Shown: positions 53,430 to 62,035, counted from the first letter of the stretch. The stretch is DNA of 64,000 nucleotides from Methylocaldum marinum (GCF_003584645.1 NZ_AP017928.1:4219501-4283500), one strand, 5' to 3'. Translations and numbers: made by a program. The notes: a model not told the origin generated them from the sequence alone.

Positions 53430-53641
53430 TGAATATCCCAAATACATGGGCACCTTTGTTGGTCTCCGCAGTTCGTGACGCAATGCTCTACCAGGAGAAG
53501 TTGCTTGAGAGCGAAACCCTCCGGGATCGCGCAGACTACGAAGAGCATCTGGTGCAATTATCGCAGTTCCTGGAGTACGTAAAAGCCGAATACAAGAAAG
53601 TGGAAGACGAAGCGGGAATCCCGCTGGAGAAGCTTCTGTAA
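53429..53641 (+). CDS. probable antitoxin/immunity protein for the Tse2-like toxin
   Basis: 70 residues, helical: MNIPNTWAPLLVSAVRDAML, then YEEHLVQLSQFLEYVKAEYK, acidic overall. No DNA-binding motif seen. The start ATG at 53429 overlaps the toxin stop, and the next feature is attC site 2, so it can only belong to the toxin's cassette. Small acidic helical proteins of this kind commonly neutralise Tse2-type toxins by direct binding. The role is inferred from position. Confidence 0.7.
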   Translation: MNIPNTWAPLLVSAVRDAMLYQEKLLESETLRDRADYEEHLVQLSQFLEYVKAEYKKVEDEAGIPLEKLL

Positions 53642-53654
53642 GCAGTCAGTGTAT

Positions 53655-53716
53655 GCTTAACCATCGGGTGTGGCGCCGACGCTCAAAGCTCGCGCGGCTC
53701 ACCCGTCCCGTTAGAC
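53655..53716. other. integron-type attC recombination site 2
   Basis: 62 bp. Left core GCTTAAC (53655-53661) fits RYYYAAC, arms CGGGTG (53665-53670) and CACCCG (53700-53705) with further pairing inside, and right core GTTAGAC (53710-53716) fits GTTRRRY. It follows the antitoxin stop by 14 bp. The distance between the right cores of sites 1 and 2 makes a 793-bp cassette holding the toxin pair. Confidence 0.82.
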
Positions 53717-53999
53717 GCCGTAAAACGATCCTATGCTTCCAAATTGGACGAATGGCAATTTTTGGATCCCGCACTACTTTGGAATTTGAAGAAAGCCGCC
53801 ATCGGTGAATGGCTGGTGTTAGTCAACTCGAATGGCAGAAATGGCAGAAAACCGGTCACCGTGAACACCTAGGGTGAATAACCAGAACTGGTAAGGAGGA
53901 GTGGCGGCTAAAATCATCTGATCGCGTTGGTCAGACCCCAGCATTATTACGGCAACGTTTGGGTCATTCGGTACGCTCTGCCTCTGAAATCGAATCCAA
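53717..53999. other. gap after the cassettes
   Basis: About 280 bp after attC site 2. One frame (53720-53870) has protein-like sequence (LDEWQFLDPALLWNLKKAAI) ending in TAG but no proper start, possibly the beginning of a third, truncated cassette. No further attC was found before the RAYT-related repeat at 54002. Confidence 0.4.
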
Positions 54000-54001
54000 T
54001 C

Positions 54002-54364
54002 ACGTTCGCTCGTTCCCAAGCTCCCCCTTGGGAATTCTCCCGCCGAAGCTCCAGCTTCAAAACCGACTCACCACGCCCGCACCACCTAAATCAAGCCTTC
54101 CTTGCCCAGCCCAGCATAGTTGCGCGCGCTGGAATAGCGCCAATGCTCCTTTCGATTCACGTAGCCGCGTTTGACCGGGGTCTGATGAATGTAGTCCGCC
54201 TTCTGCCGTATGACCGCTTCCGATTCGATGAGATGCGGGTGGTTTTCCGGTATGACGTCGCCGTGAAGTCGAAAGCTGGCTTTCCGCTGCTGAAACCGCC
54301 GGCAATCCATTACGATGTTCACCAATTCCGAAACCGGGTGTCGCGAATCCGCGACCAAGATCAC
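54002..54364 (-). pseudogene. RAYT remnant with palindromic repeat
   Basis: The minus strand from 54364 to 54086 encodes a deleted RAYT: VNIVMDCRRFQQRKASFRLH, then VIPENH joined directly to PHLIESEAVIRQKADYIHQT, then RKEHWRYSSARNYAGLGKEG. The HUH second histidine region and the catalytic Tyr segment are missing. The 3' end continues into TCGTTCCCAAGCTCCCCCTT, the same repeat as at 47505-47660. Not functional. Confidence 0.75.
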
Positions 54365-54409
54365 ACATCTGGTCTAAACTAAGGCTTCGAATCTTTTTCG
54401 GACGGGGAT

Positions 54410-55420
54410 GTGAAGGAATATCAATTCATAGAAACGCGGCGAGCGGTGTGGGAGGCTTGGGATCGGTGGCTGGCCGGCGGGCTCCGCGGAAAGGGGAAGG
54501 GGAACGATGCTTCGGGCGCCGAACCGCCGGGTTCCGGGGGGATTACGGCGGAGAGCTTGCCGCGGGAATTTCGGGGCTTGTGCCGGGATCTGTCCCTGGC
54601 CCGGGACCGACGCTATTCGGAACCATTGCTCGATGCCTTGCGCGACCGGGTCCTGGCGGTCCACCAGCGTATTTACGGCGCCCGCAGGGCGGCGGGGGGG
54701 CAGTGGCTGCGTTTCGTGCTGCACGACTTTCCGGTTCTGGTCCGGTCCGAAGCCCGGCTGGTTTGGGCCGCGGCGGCGCTGTTTTTCCTGCCGCTGTTTC
54801 TTGCTCTCTACACACTTCAATTTTATCCGGACGGCGTATATTTCCTGCTGACTCCGGAAACCGTGGGTTCGGCGGAAGAGATGTATGCTCCGGCGGTGGA
54901 GCGGCTGGGCCGCCCGCGGGAGGCTTCCGACGACGTGATGATGCTGGGTTTCTACATCGGCAATAACGTGCGCATCGACTTCCAGTGTTTTGCCGGAGGT
55001 ATCGTTTTCGGTTTGGGCAGCGTTTTTTTCCTGATTTATAACGGATTGGTGATCGGCGCGGTGGCGGGGCATCTGACCCAGATCGGCTATATCGAAACGT
55101 TCTGGGGTTTTGTCGCCGGACACAGCGCGCCGGAACTGATCGGCGCGGTTCTGTCCGGTGCGGCGGGACTCAAAATCGGACTGGCCCTGATCGCGCCTGG
55201 AAGACTGCGCCGCGCCGACGCGCTCAAGCAGGCGGCGCGGCAGGCCGTGCATCTTCTTTACGGCGCGGCCGGTCTCACTTTCTGCGCCGCTTTCGTCGAG
55301 GCGTTCTGGTCGCCGATCCGAACCGTTCCCGTCGAAATCAAATACGGCTTCGGAACTGCTTTCTGGCTCGCGCTGCTGGCCTATTTCTCCCTCGTCGGAC
55401 GCGGCCGCCGTGCAGCTTGA
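54410..55420 (+). CDS. SpoIIM-like (stage II sporulation protein M) membrane protein
   Basis: 336 residues from GTG at 54410. The N-terminal 110 are soluble (AWEAWDRWLAGGLRGKGKGN, LPREFRGLCRDLSLARDRRY). Four to five membrane segments follow from about residue 125 (FLPLFLALYTLQFYPDGVYF, FAGGIVFGLGSVFFLIYNGL, with the GFVAGHSAPELIGAVLSGAA core) typical of DUF95/SpoIIM proteins. In non-sporulating bacteria this family is encoded with MoxR and DUF58 genes, as here. A seven-G run at 54694-54700 is a possible slip site; a truncated duplicate at 51416-52009 has eight. First gene of the long operon; overlaps the next gene by 11 bp. Confidence 0.85.
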   Translation: MKEYQFIETRRAVWEAWDRWLAGGLRGKGKGNDASGAEPPGSGGITAESLPREFRGLCRDLSLARDRRYSEPLLDALRDRVLAVHQRIYGARRAAGGQWLRFVLHDFPVLVRSEARLVWAAAALFFLPLFLALYTLQFYPDGVYFLLTPETVGSAEEMYAPAVERLGRPREASDDVMMLGFYIGNNVRIDFQCFAGGIVFGLGSVFFLIYNGLVIGAVAGHLTQIGYIETFWGFVAGHSAPELIGAVLSGAAGLKIGLALIAPGRLRRADALKQAARQAVHLLYGAAGLTFCAAFVEAFWSPIRTVPVEIKYGFGTAFWLALLAYFSLVGRGRRAA

Positions 55421-56915
55421 ACGCCTTTGCCTGGATTTGCGTCGGCGCACGCCCTGGGAGGCCCTGGATCTGGGGCTGGTGGTGCTCCGGCATTGGTATC
55501 GGCCGGTTTATCGCGCCTGGTTCGCCACCGTGCTGCCGTTCGCGCTGATCGTGTCCATTCTCCTTTGGCAGTGGCCCGGCGTCGCCGTCATCGTCGTGTG
55601 GTGGCTCAAGCCGCTGTTCGACCGGGTACTGTTGAAGGTTTACGCGGAAGCCTCGTTCGGCACGCCTCCGAGCGTGAAGGACGTTTGGCGGGCCTTGCCG
55701 GGGCTGGTCCGGAATTCGGGTTTGCTCAGGGGTTTGACCGTGGGGCGTTTCAGTCTGGCCCGTTCGTTTCATCTTCCGGTCGTGCAGCTGGAGGGGCAGC
55801 GCGGGCGTGAGGCGGCCGCTCGGCGCCGGGTGCTCGACAGCAGAACTCGCGGATCCGCGGTTTGGCTCACCTATGTCTGCGCTCATTTTTCGGCGTTTCT
55901 ACAGATTTCGCTGATCCTGGCTATCGAATTATTGCGGCCGCAGGAAGTCGCGCCGTTTTTCGACTGGGCGGCTCTTTTTCGCGGCGAGTCGGAACCCTGG
56001 CTGGAGGTGTTGACCGATTTGGCGTACGTGGCGGGCGAAAGCCTGGTCGAGCCGTTCTATGTCGCCGCCGGTTTCACCCTGTATCTGAATCGCCGCAACG
56101 AACTCGAGGGCTGGGACATCGAACTGGGTTTCCGCCGCCTGAGCCGGCGTATCGAGGCGGAGTCGGAAGGGCGCGGGAAGACCGCCAGGAAAGCCGCGCT
56201 GCTGGCGGTCTTCCTTTGTTTCGCCGGTTTCTCGTGGCTGCAGGCGCCGCGCGAAGCTTTCGCCGACCCGCCGGCGGCGAGCGTCGCCGAGACCGGCGAG
56301 GCGAAACGGGCGATTCGGGAGGTGTTGGCCGATCCGGTATTCGGCCGGCAGGTCGAGGAATGGGGCTGGCGCTACCGCGATTCGAAAAAAGAATCGCGGA
56401 AGCACGATTCCGACATCCTGAAAATGCTGGCGACGATTGGGGAGTGGATGGCGAAGGGGTTCCGCGGTTTCAGTTTCGCTGCGGCCGCCGTTTTGGTCAC
56501 GGCGCTGATCGTACTGCTTTATCGCTATCACGAGAAATGGCTGATTCGGAGTCCCGCCGCGCGCCGCGTTCCGGAAACCCTGTTCGGCCTGGACGTGCGC
56601 CCCGAGTCGCTGCCGACCGATCCGGTCGCCGCGGCGCGACGGCACCTTGCCGCCGGGGAACATGCCGCCGCGCTGTCGCTGCTCTATCGGGGCGCGCTGG
56701 TGTCCTTGATCCATCGCGCCTATGTCGACTTCCGTCCCGGCGATACCGAGGGCAATTGCCTGGAGCGGGTGAGGGGGCGCATCGACGCGGCCGGCGAAAG
56801 TTATTTCGCCGAGCTGTTGCAGGCCTGGAAGCTCACGGCTTACGCCGGTGCCGCGCCGCCCGTGGCGCAACTGAGCGATCTGTGCACCCGCTGGCCGGAA
56901 CATTTCGCGGGCTGA
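55410..56915 (+). CDS. DUF4129-domain membrane protein
   Basis: 501 residues. Membrane segments near residues 40-65, 155-175, 260-280 and 355-375; between the last two is an acidic periplasmic-looking stretch. The last 100 residues (AARRHLAAGEHAAALSLLYR, GDTEGNCLERVRG, TAYAGAAPPVAQLSDLCTRW) match the DUF4129 helical domain found next to MoxR genes. No enzymatic motif. Probably works with the SpoIIM, DUF4350, MoxR and DUF58 proteins in an envelope-associated process. Overlaps spoIIM; 3 bp before the next gene. Confidence 0.78.
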   Translation: MQLERLCLDLRRRTPWEALDLGLVVLRHWYRPVYRAWFATVLPFALIVSILLWQWPGVAVIVVWWLKPLFDRVLLKVYAEASFGTPPSVKDVWRALPGLVRNSGLLRGLTVGRFSLARSFHLPVVQLEGQRGREAAARRRVLDSRTRGSAVWLTYVCAHFSAFLQISLILAIELLRPQEVAPFFDWAALFRGESEPWLEVLTDLAYVAGESLVEPFYVAAGFTLYLNRRNELEGWDIELGFRRLSRRIEAESEGRGKTARKAALLAVFLCFAGFSWLQAPREAFADPPAASVAETGEAKRAIREVLADPVFGRQVEEWGWRYRDSKKESRKHDSDILKMLATIGEWMAKGFRGFSFAAAAVLVTALIVLLYRYHEKWLIRSPAARRVPETLFGLDVRPESLPTDPVAAARRHLAAGEHAAALSLLYRGALVSLIHRAYVDFRPGDTEGNCLERVRGRIDAAGESYFAELLQAWKLTAYAGAAPPVAQLSDLCTRWPEHFAG

Positions 56916-56918
56916 AGC

Positions 56919-58148
56919 ATGAAGCGAACAGTGTTGTGGTCCTTGACGGGGATTTTGGTGCTGGCCGGGCTGGTTGCTGCCTGGTTCTTTTCCAACTTCG
57001 ATTATCTGCCGGAGACGACGTGGGAGAAGCCTGGCAAGGAAGCGCTGCGCAATCCATATCTGGCTTTCGAGCGTCTTCTGGAACGGCTGGGCCGGCCGGT
57101 GGTGCGGGTCAGCGATGCGCCGGCACTGGATCAACTGGCGCCCGGCGGCGTGTTGCTGCTGGATAACAGCCGCCGCATCCATGTCAACGCGCGCCGTACC
57201 GAGGCCTTGTTCGATTGGGTGGCGCGCGGCGGTTATCTGATCGTCGCGGCGGAGCCCCGCCGGATCGACGATCCCGTCCTGAAGCACCTGGGAATCGAAT
57301 GGTATCAGCCTCCGAAGGCGGTTACGGGCGAGAACGACGATGCCGGGCAAGACGATGGCGAACCCGAACACGACGAGACGGATGCGTGCGAGTCTTCGAA
57401 TCCGCCGTGCGAGCATGGAACGGACGTGATTCCGGTGCATCTGCCGGCGCGCGGCCAGCCCTTGAGCCTGCGGCGTTCGTCCCGCTGGAATCTCTGGGGC
57501 CTGGCGCCGACCTCTCCGGCGCCGGTCTGGAAAGCGGGGGGCGTCGATTCGGCCAGCGCCGTGCTGCATTACGACTATGGGGCGGGAAGCATCACGGTGT
57601 TCGATGACTTCGCTTTTCTCGGCAACCGGCAAATCGGCGAGTACGATCACGCCGAGCTGATCTGGACGCTGATACGCCATTACCAGCCGCGGGGCGAAGT
57701 TCGCCTGGCTACCCGGCTCGAAGTTCCGACGCTTTGGGAATGGCTGGCCGAATCCGCGTGGATGGCGCTGATCAGCGGCGCTCTGCTGCTAGCGGCCTGG
57801 CTCTGGAATATCGTGCCGCGATTCGGCGGTACCCTGGTTTCGCCGAGTCCGGTCAGGCGCAGCCTGGTCGAGCATCTTGCCGCTGTCGGCCGCGCCGTAT
57901 GGCATCTCGGCGAGAACGGCCGAGCCCATTGGGAAAACGTGATGCGGCAGGAACTGCGAAGACACGTGCTGCAGCGGCATCCGCACCTGGCCGACGTCTC
58001 CGAGCCGGAACTGGCGAGAATTCTTTCCGCCGCGAGCGGGATTCCCGAGAACCGGGTGGCGGCGGTTCTGGCCGCGCCGGAGAACCCTTCGCCGCGGCAT
58101 TTCGTCGATTGCGCCCATACGGCGCAGCAACTGGAACAACGATTGTGA
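56919..58148 (+). CDS. DUF4350 family protein
   Basis: 409 residues. N-terminal anchor (residues 6-24), then a periplasmic Rossmann-like part with NPYLAFERLLERLGRPVVRV, GGVLLLDNSRR and ALFDWVARGGYLIVAAEPRR, which is the DUF4350 pattern. A second membrane segment lies near residue 285 (LISGALLLAAWLWNIVPRFG) with a cytoplasmic helical tail (VEHLAAVGRAVWHLGENGRA). Family function is unknown; it is regularly encoded beside MoxR and DUF58. 6 bp upstream of moxR. Confidence 0.8.
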   Translation: MKRTVLWSLTGILVLAGLVAAWFFSNFDYLPETTWEKPGKEALRNPYLAFERLLERLGRPVVRVSDAPALDQLAPGGVLLLDNSRRIHVNARRTEALFDWVARGGYLIVAAEPRRIDDPVLKHLGIEWYQPPKAVTGENDDAGQDDGEPEHDETDACESSNPPCEHGTDVIPVHLPARGQPLSLRRSSRWNLWGLAPTSPAPVWKAGGVDSASAVLHYDYGAGSITVFDDFAFLGNRQIGEYDHAELIWTLIRHYQPRGEVRLATRLEVPTLWEWLAESAWMALISGALLLAAWLWNIVPRFGGTLVSPSPVRRSLVEHLAAVGRAVWHLGENGRAHWENVMRQELRRHVLQRHPHLADVSEPELARILSAASGIPENRVAAVLAAPENPSPRHFVDCAHTAQQLEQRL

Positions 58149-58154
58149 GGATTT

Positions 58155-59138
58155 ATGTCGGTAATACGTTTGCTCGATGAACAAGTGGATAAGGCCGGGA
58201 CCCTGCTCAGGGCGATTCGTGCCGAGCTGCGCAAGGTGCTGATCGGCCAGGATCGAATTATCGACGAGGTGTTGGTCGGCCTGCTCTGCGGCGCCCACGT
58301 GCTGCTCGAGGGAGTGCCCGGTCTCGGCAAGACGCTGCTGGTGAAAGCACTGGCCAAAACCTTTTCCGGCCGCTTCGCCCGGATTCAGTTCACTCCCGAC
58401 CTCATGCCCTCGGACGTGGTCGGCCACACCTTTTTCGACATGGGCAGCAGCCAGTTCATTACCCGCGAAGGGCCGGTATTCACTCATCTCCTCCTGGCCG
58501 ACGAGATCAACCGCGCGCCGGCCAAGACCCAGGCGGCGCTGCTCGAGGTGATGCAGGAGGGCCAGGTGACTCTGGAAGGCCGGTCGATGGCCGTGCCGCA
58601 GCCGTTCATGGTGCTGGCGACCCAGAATCCGCTTGAACAGGAGGGCACGTATCCGTTGCCGGAAGCGCAGCTGGACCGATTTCTGCTCAAGATCTGCATC
58701 GATTATCCCGATCTGGAGGAAGAGCTGGCGCTCACCCGTCAGGTGATCGAGCGCCGATCCGGCGGCGATCTGGCCGTGGAAGAGGTTGCGGTCCTGATCG
58801 GTCCGGAGCAGGTGGCCGCCCTGCAGCGGCTGGCGGCCCATGTCGCGGTGGACGATCGCGTGCTCCACTACGCGGTTTCCATAAGCCGGGCCACCCGCGA
58901 GCATCCGCGCTTGTCGTTCGGGGCCGGGCCCCGCGGCAGCATCGCTCTGGTGCGCGCGGCGCGCGCCTGCGCCCTGCTTTCCGGCCGGACTTATGCGACC
59001 CCGGACGATGTCAAGGCCATCGCCTTGCCGGCCCTGCGCCATCGCGTGGCGACTTCTCCCGAGGCGGACATCGAGGGATCGAGCGCCGACACGCTGCTCC
59101 GGTTTCTGCTGGACCAGGTTCCCTCGCCGCGGCTCTGA
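58155..59138 (+). CDS. MoxR-type AAA+ ATPase
   Basis: 327 residues. Walker A LLEGVPGLGKTLLVKAL near residue 55, Walker B THLLLADEINRAPAKTQAAL near 115, then sensor 1 MVLATQNPLEQEGTYPLPEA and the arginine-finger region QLDRFLLKI; sensor 2 lies in SPEADIEGSSADTLL. MoxR ATPases act as chaperones that mature or activate partner proteins, often those with VWA or DUF58 domains. Cytosolic. The neighbouring DUF58 protein is the likely partner. Full length and intact. Confidence 0.95.
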   Translation: MSVIRLLDEQVDKAGTLLRAIRAELRKVLIGQDRIIDEVLVGLLCGAHVLLEGVPGLGKTLLVKALAKTFSGRFARIQFTPDLMPSDVVGHTFFDMGSSQFITREGPVFTHLLLADEINRAPAKTQAALLEVMQEGQVTLEGRSMAVPQPFMVLATQNPLEQEGTYPLPEAQLDRFLLKICIDYPDLEEELALTRQVIERRSGGDLAVEEVAVLIGPEQVAALQRLAAHVAVDDRVLHYAVSISRATREHPRLSFGAGPRGSIALVRAARACALLSGRTYATPDDVKAIALPALRHRVATSPEADIEGSSADTLLRFLLDQVPSPRL

Positions 59139-59150
59139 TCGGGTTCCCGC

Positions 59151-60461
59151 ATGCTCCTGCCCAGTCGCGTCCTGTTGATCGCGCTGGCCGCCTGGTTCGG
59201 CCTTGCGGGTCTGTCGACGTTCTGGCCGTGGTGGCTGCCGGCCTGGCAAATTGCCGGTGTTTTGCTGCTGAGCGCGGCGGCGGCGGATGCCTGGCTGGCC
59301 TTGAGTCGGCGTAATCCGGTTCGGATCCGACGCGAGATCAAGGACGCGTGGCCCGTGGGCGTTACCCAGACCGTGCATCTGCGGCTCGCCTGTCCGGACC
59401 GCGGCGCCGCCGGCTGGGTGTTCGACCGCCATCCCGAGGCTTTCTCCGCCGAGGGTTTGCCCTTGTTTTTCAGGCTCGAGCCGGGGTACTGGGCAAAGGT
59501 CGGCTATACCGCGCAGCCGCTGGAGCGGGGCGAGCATGCGTTCGGCCCGATTGAGCTGAGGCTTGTTTCGCCGCTGCGGCTGTGGCTCACTCAATACCGG
59601 GTCGGCGGCGGGGAAACGGTGCGGGTATACCCGGATTTCGCAAAGATCACCCGCTATTCGCTGTTGGCGACCGATAACCGGTTGTCGCAGATGGGGGTCT
59701 TGCGCCGCCAGCGGCGCGGCGAAGGCCTGGATTTTCATCAGCTGCGGGAGTACTGCCCGGACGATGCCTTGCGGCAGATCGACTGGAAAGCCACTGCCCG
59801 CAGGCGCAAGCCCATAGCCCGCGAATATCAGGACGAGCGCGACCAGAACATCGTGTTCCTGCTGGATTGCGGCCAGCGCATGCGCGCCAAGGACGATGGC
59901 CTGTCGCATTTCGACCATACGCTGAACGCGTTGCTTTTGTTGTCCTATGTCGGCCTGCGCCAGGGCGACGGCGTGGGATTGTCGACCTTCGCGCAGGCCG
60001 AGCCCCGGTTCTTCGCCCCGCGTAGGTCGCTGACCACTGTGCAACGCTTGCTCAATGCGGTGTACGACCTGCAGCCCTCGCTGCAGACGCCCGATTATCT
60101 GATGGCGAGCCAGGCTCTGAGCGAGCGGCTGAGCAAGCGCTCGCTGATCGTGCTGCTTACCAATTTGCGCGACGAAGACGAGTCCACCCTGGCGCCGGCG
60201 CTGGCCCTGTTGAGGCGGCGGCATCTGGTGCTCCTGGCCAATTTGAGGGAAACCTCGCTGGACGCTGTCCTCGGCGAGACGGTGATCGATCTGGATGGCG
60301 CCCTGGCTTATGCGGCGGCGCTGGACTACCGCCGTGGGCGCCGGCGGCAGCTGGCCGACTTGCGTGCTCAAGGCATCACCGTTCTGGATGTCGCCCCGGC
60401 GGAACTGCCGGTGGCGCTGGTCAACCGCTACTGGGACATGAAGCGTAGCGGTGTTTTTTGA
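59151..60461 (+). CDS. DUF58 (VWA-like) protein
   Basis: 436 residues. Two membrane segments at the N terminus (about residues 4-20 and 24-42), a beta-rich middle (GWVFDRHPEAFSAEGLPLFF), and the DUF58 core REYCPDDALRQIDWKATARR near residue 205, followed by a VWA-like fold (NIVFLLDCGQRMRAKDDG, with a D-x-G-x-R in place of D-x-S-x-S). Typical partner of MoxR ATPases. 12 bp after moxR. Confidence 0.92.
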   Translation: MLLPSRVLLIALAAWFGLAGLSTFWPWWLPAWQIAGVLLLSAAAADAWLALSRRNPVRIRREIKDAWPVGVTQTVHLRLACPDRGAAGWVFDRHPEAFSAEGLPLFFRLEPGYWAKVGYTAQPLERGEHAFGPIELRLVSPLRLWLTQYRVGGGETVRVYPDFAKITRYSLLATDNRLSQMGVLRRQRRGEGLDFHQLREYCPDDALRQIDWKATARRRKPIAREYQDERDQNIVFLLDCGQRMRAKDDGLSHFDHTLNALLLLSYVGLRQGDGVGLSTFAQAEPRFFAPRRSLTTVQRLLNAVYDLQPSLQTPDYLMASQALSERLSKRSLIVLLTNLRDEDESTLAPALALLRRRHLVLLANLRETSLDAVLGETVIDLDGALAYAAALDYRRGRRRQLADLRAQGITVLDVAPAELPVALVNRYWDMKRSGVF

Positions 60462-60486
60462 ATAAACCAAAAAAAGAGAGGTATTT

Positions 60487-61293
60487 ATGGAAACGCCCGG
60501 CCAAGATATGTTTTCGAAGAATGAGCCGCACAATCCCTTTCAGGCGCCCCGTTCGCGGGTGGCCGATCCGGTTTCGGAAAATTCCGGCGTACTTTTGGAA
60601 GCGCCGAAGCGGAACAGTGCCGGAAGCGGTATGACATGGTTGAGCGAGGGCTGGGATTTGTTCAGGAAGGCTCCCGGGACCTGGATAGGAATTGTCGTCG
60701 TCTGGTTTTTGGTGAGTATCGCCATGAACCTGATTCCGGTCGTGAATCTGTTGTCCAGCCTGGTCTACCCGGTGCTGACCGGCGGCTTGATGCTGGGATG
60801 CCGTTCTCTCGAACAGGGGCGGGGACTCGCCTTTGGCCACCTGTTCGAAGGATTCCAGAGCCATTTCGGAAAGCTCGCACTGGTCGGTTTGCTGTATCTG
60901 TTGGGAGCCCTCGTGGTCGCGGGGGGAGTGTTCGCGGTCGTACTCGGCGGCTCCGGTGCGCTGGGCATTTTCACGGGAACGCCGCCGGATGAGTCGACCC
61001 TCTTGATGGTGATGGTGGCCGCCTTGATCGCATTTGCCCTTCTGGTTCCGCTGATCATGGCTTTCTGGTTCGCGCCGGCCTTGGTCGTGTTTCATGACAA
61101 GAGCGCGGTCGAGGCCATGGGGCTCAGCTTTCGGGGGTGTCTGGGCAACATCATGCCGTTCCTGGTCTACGGTATCGTGGGCTTTATAGCGGCGATCGTC
61201 GCGACGATTCCCGCCGGCTTGGGGTGGTTGGTCCTATTGCCCGTGTTCATCGGTTCGACATACAAGGCATATCAAGACATTTTCACTGCTTGA
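60487..61293 (+). CDS. BPSS1780 family membrane protein
   Basis: 268 residues. A cytoplasmic start of about 50 residues (NPFQAPRSRVADPVSEN, seen in this family) is followed by five or so membrane segments, with WLSEGWDLFRKAPGTWIGIV before the first and the family's SFRGCLGNIMPFLVYGIVGF near the end. Function unknown. A GAGAGG site precedes the ATG. Only 25 bp after DUF58 and 6 bp before the RDD gene, so it is part of the operon. Confidence 0.85.
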   Translation: METPGQDMFSKNEPHNPFQAPRSRVADPVSENSGVLLEAPKRNSAGSGMTWLSEGWDLFRKAPGTWIGIVVVWFLVSIAMNLIPVVNLLSSLVYPVLTGGLMLGCRSLEQGRGLAFGHLFEGFQSHFGKLALVGLLYLLGALVVAGGVFAVVLGGSGALGIFTGTPPDESTLLMVMVAALIAFALLVPLIMAFWFAPALVVFHDKSAVEAMGLSFRGCLGNIMPFLVYGIVGFIAAIVATIPAGLGWLVLLPVFIGSTYKAYQDIFTA

Positions 61294-61299
61294 CCGCCC

Positions 61300-62031
61300 A
61301 TGCCCGCCTCCGCCACCGTTTCTCTCGACACCGTCCGGTCGGTCGCGACCCCGGAAGGCTGCGAGCTCAGGCTTCGCGTCGCCGGGCCGGTGGCGCGGGC
61401 GCGCGCCTTTCTGATCGACGCCGCGATCCGTTTCTCGATTTTCGTGGCGGCCGTCGTCCTGCTGCAGTATTTCGGTTCATTCGGCCGGGGGCTGGTGATC
61501 TTGGCTTATTTTGTTCTCGGCTGGCTGTACAACATCGCGTTCGAGGCCTTGAACAACGGCGCCACGCCGGGCAAACGCCTGTGCCAGTTGACGGTCTTGC
61601 GCGAAGACGGGACGCCTGTGGGCTGGGACGCCGCCTTCATAAGGAATACCCTGCGCTTCGTTGACGCAATGCCGGTCGGCTACGCCTTCGGGCTCATCGC
61701 CATGGGTTGCAATGCCGCCGGCAAGCGGTTGGGCGACATGGCGGCCGGGACGGTCGTGGTGCATCGGACGGATGCCGCGCAATCGGCGGTTGCCGATGAT
61801 TTTTCGGAGGCCGAACTGCCGCCTTTTCCCCTGACCCCGGCCGAGCGGCATGCGCTGATCGAGTACCGGCGGCGTTCCGCCACGCTCACCGAGGAACGTG
61901 CGGAAGAGTTGGCGGAATTGGCGGTGCCGCTGACCCGGGGACTTGCTCCGGCGCAAGGGCGGCGGAAACTGTTGCGCATCGCCAATTTTCTGCTGGGGCG
62001 AGAGGTTTCGGTCGGCGGCAAGACGGATTAA
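61300..62031 (+). CDS. RDD family membrane protein
   Basis: 243 residues. RDD domain at about 28-150: VARARAFLIDAAIRFSIFVA (R-x-x-x-x-x-D), a second segment LVILAYFVLGWLYNIAFEAL, NNGATPGKRLCQLTVLREDG and NTLRFVDAMPVGYAFGL, then GKRLGDMAAGTVVVHR. The cytoplasmic tail of 90 residues is helical. RDD proteins are small membrane proteins, some linked to ion transport; here it belongs to the MoxR/DUF58 cluster. 4 bp before creB. Confidence 0.88.
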   Translation: MPASATVSLDTVRSVATPEGCELRLRVAGPVARARAFLIDAAIRFSIFVAAVVLLQYFGSFGRGLVILAYFVLGWLYNIAFEALNNGATPGKRLCQLTVLREDGTPVGWDAAFIRNTLRFVDAMPVGYAFGLIAMGCNAAGKRLGDMAAGTVVVHRTDAAQSAVADDFSEAELPPFPLTPAERHALIEYRRRSATLTEERAEELAELAVPLTRGLAPAQGRRKLLRIANFLLGREVSVGGKTD

Positions 62032-62035
62032 GTGA

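Noticed and set aside
53720..53870. Third cassette gene after attC site 2
   Set aside because: The protein-like frame lacks a start codon with a ribosome site and no third attC follows; kept only as a note on the gap.
57789..60533. Very long antisense reading frame (over 900 codons) opposite moxR and DUF58
   Set aside because: It is the GC-rich shadow of well-supported plus-strand genes; its translation is Arg/Gln/Pro-rich with no domain.
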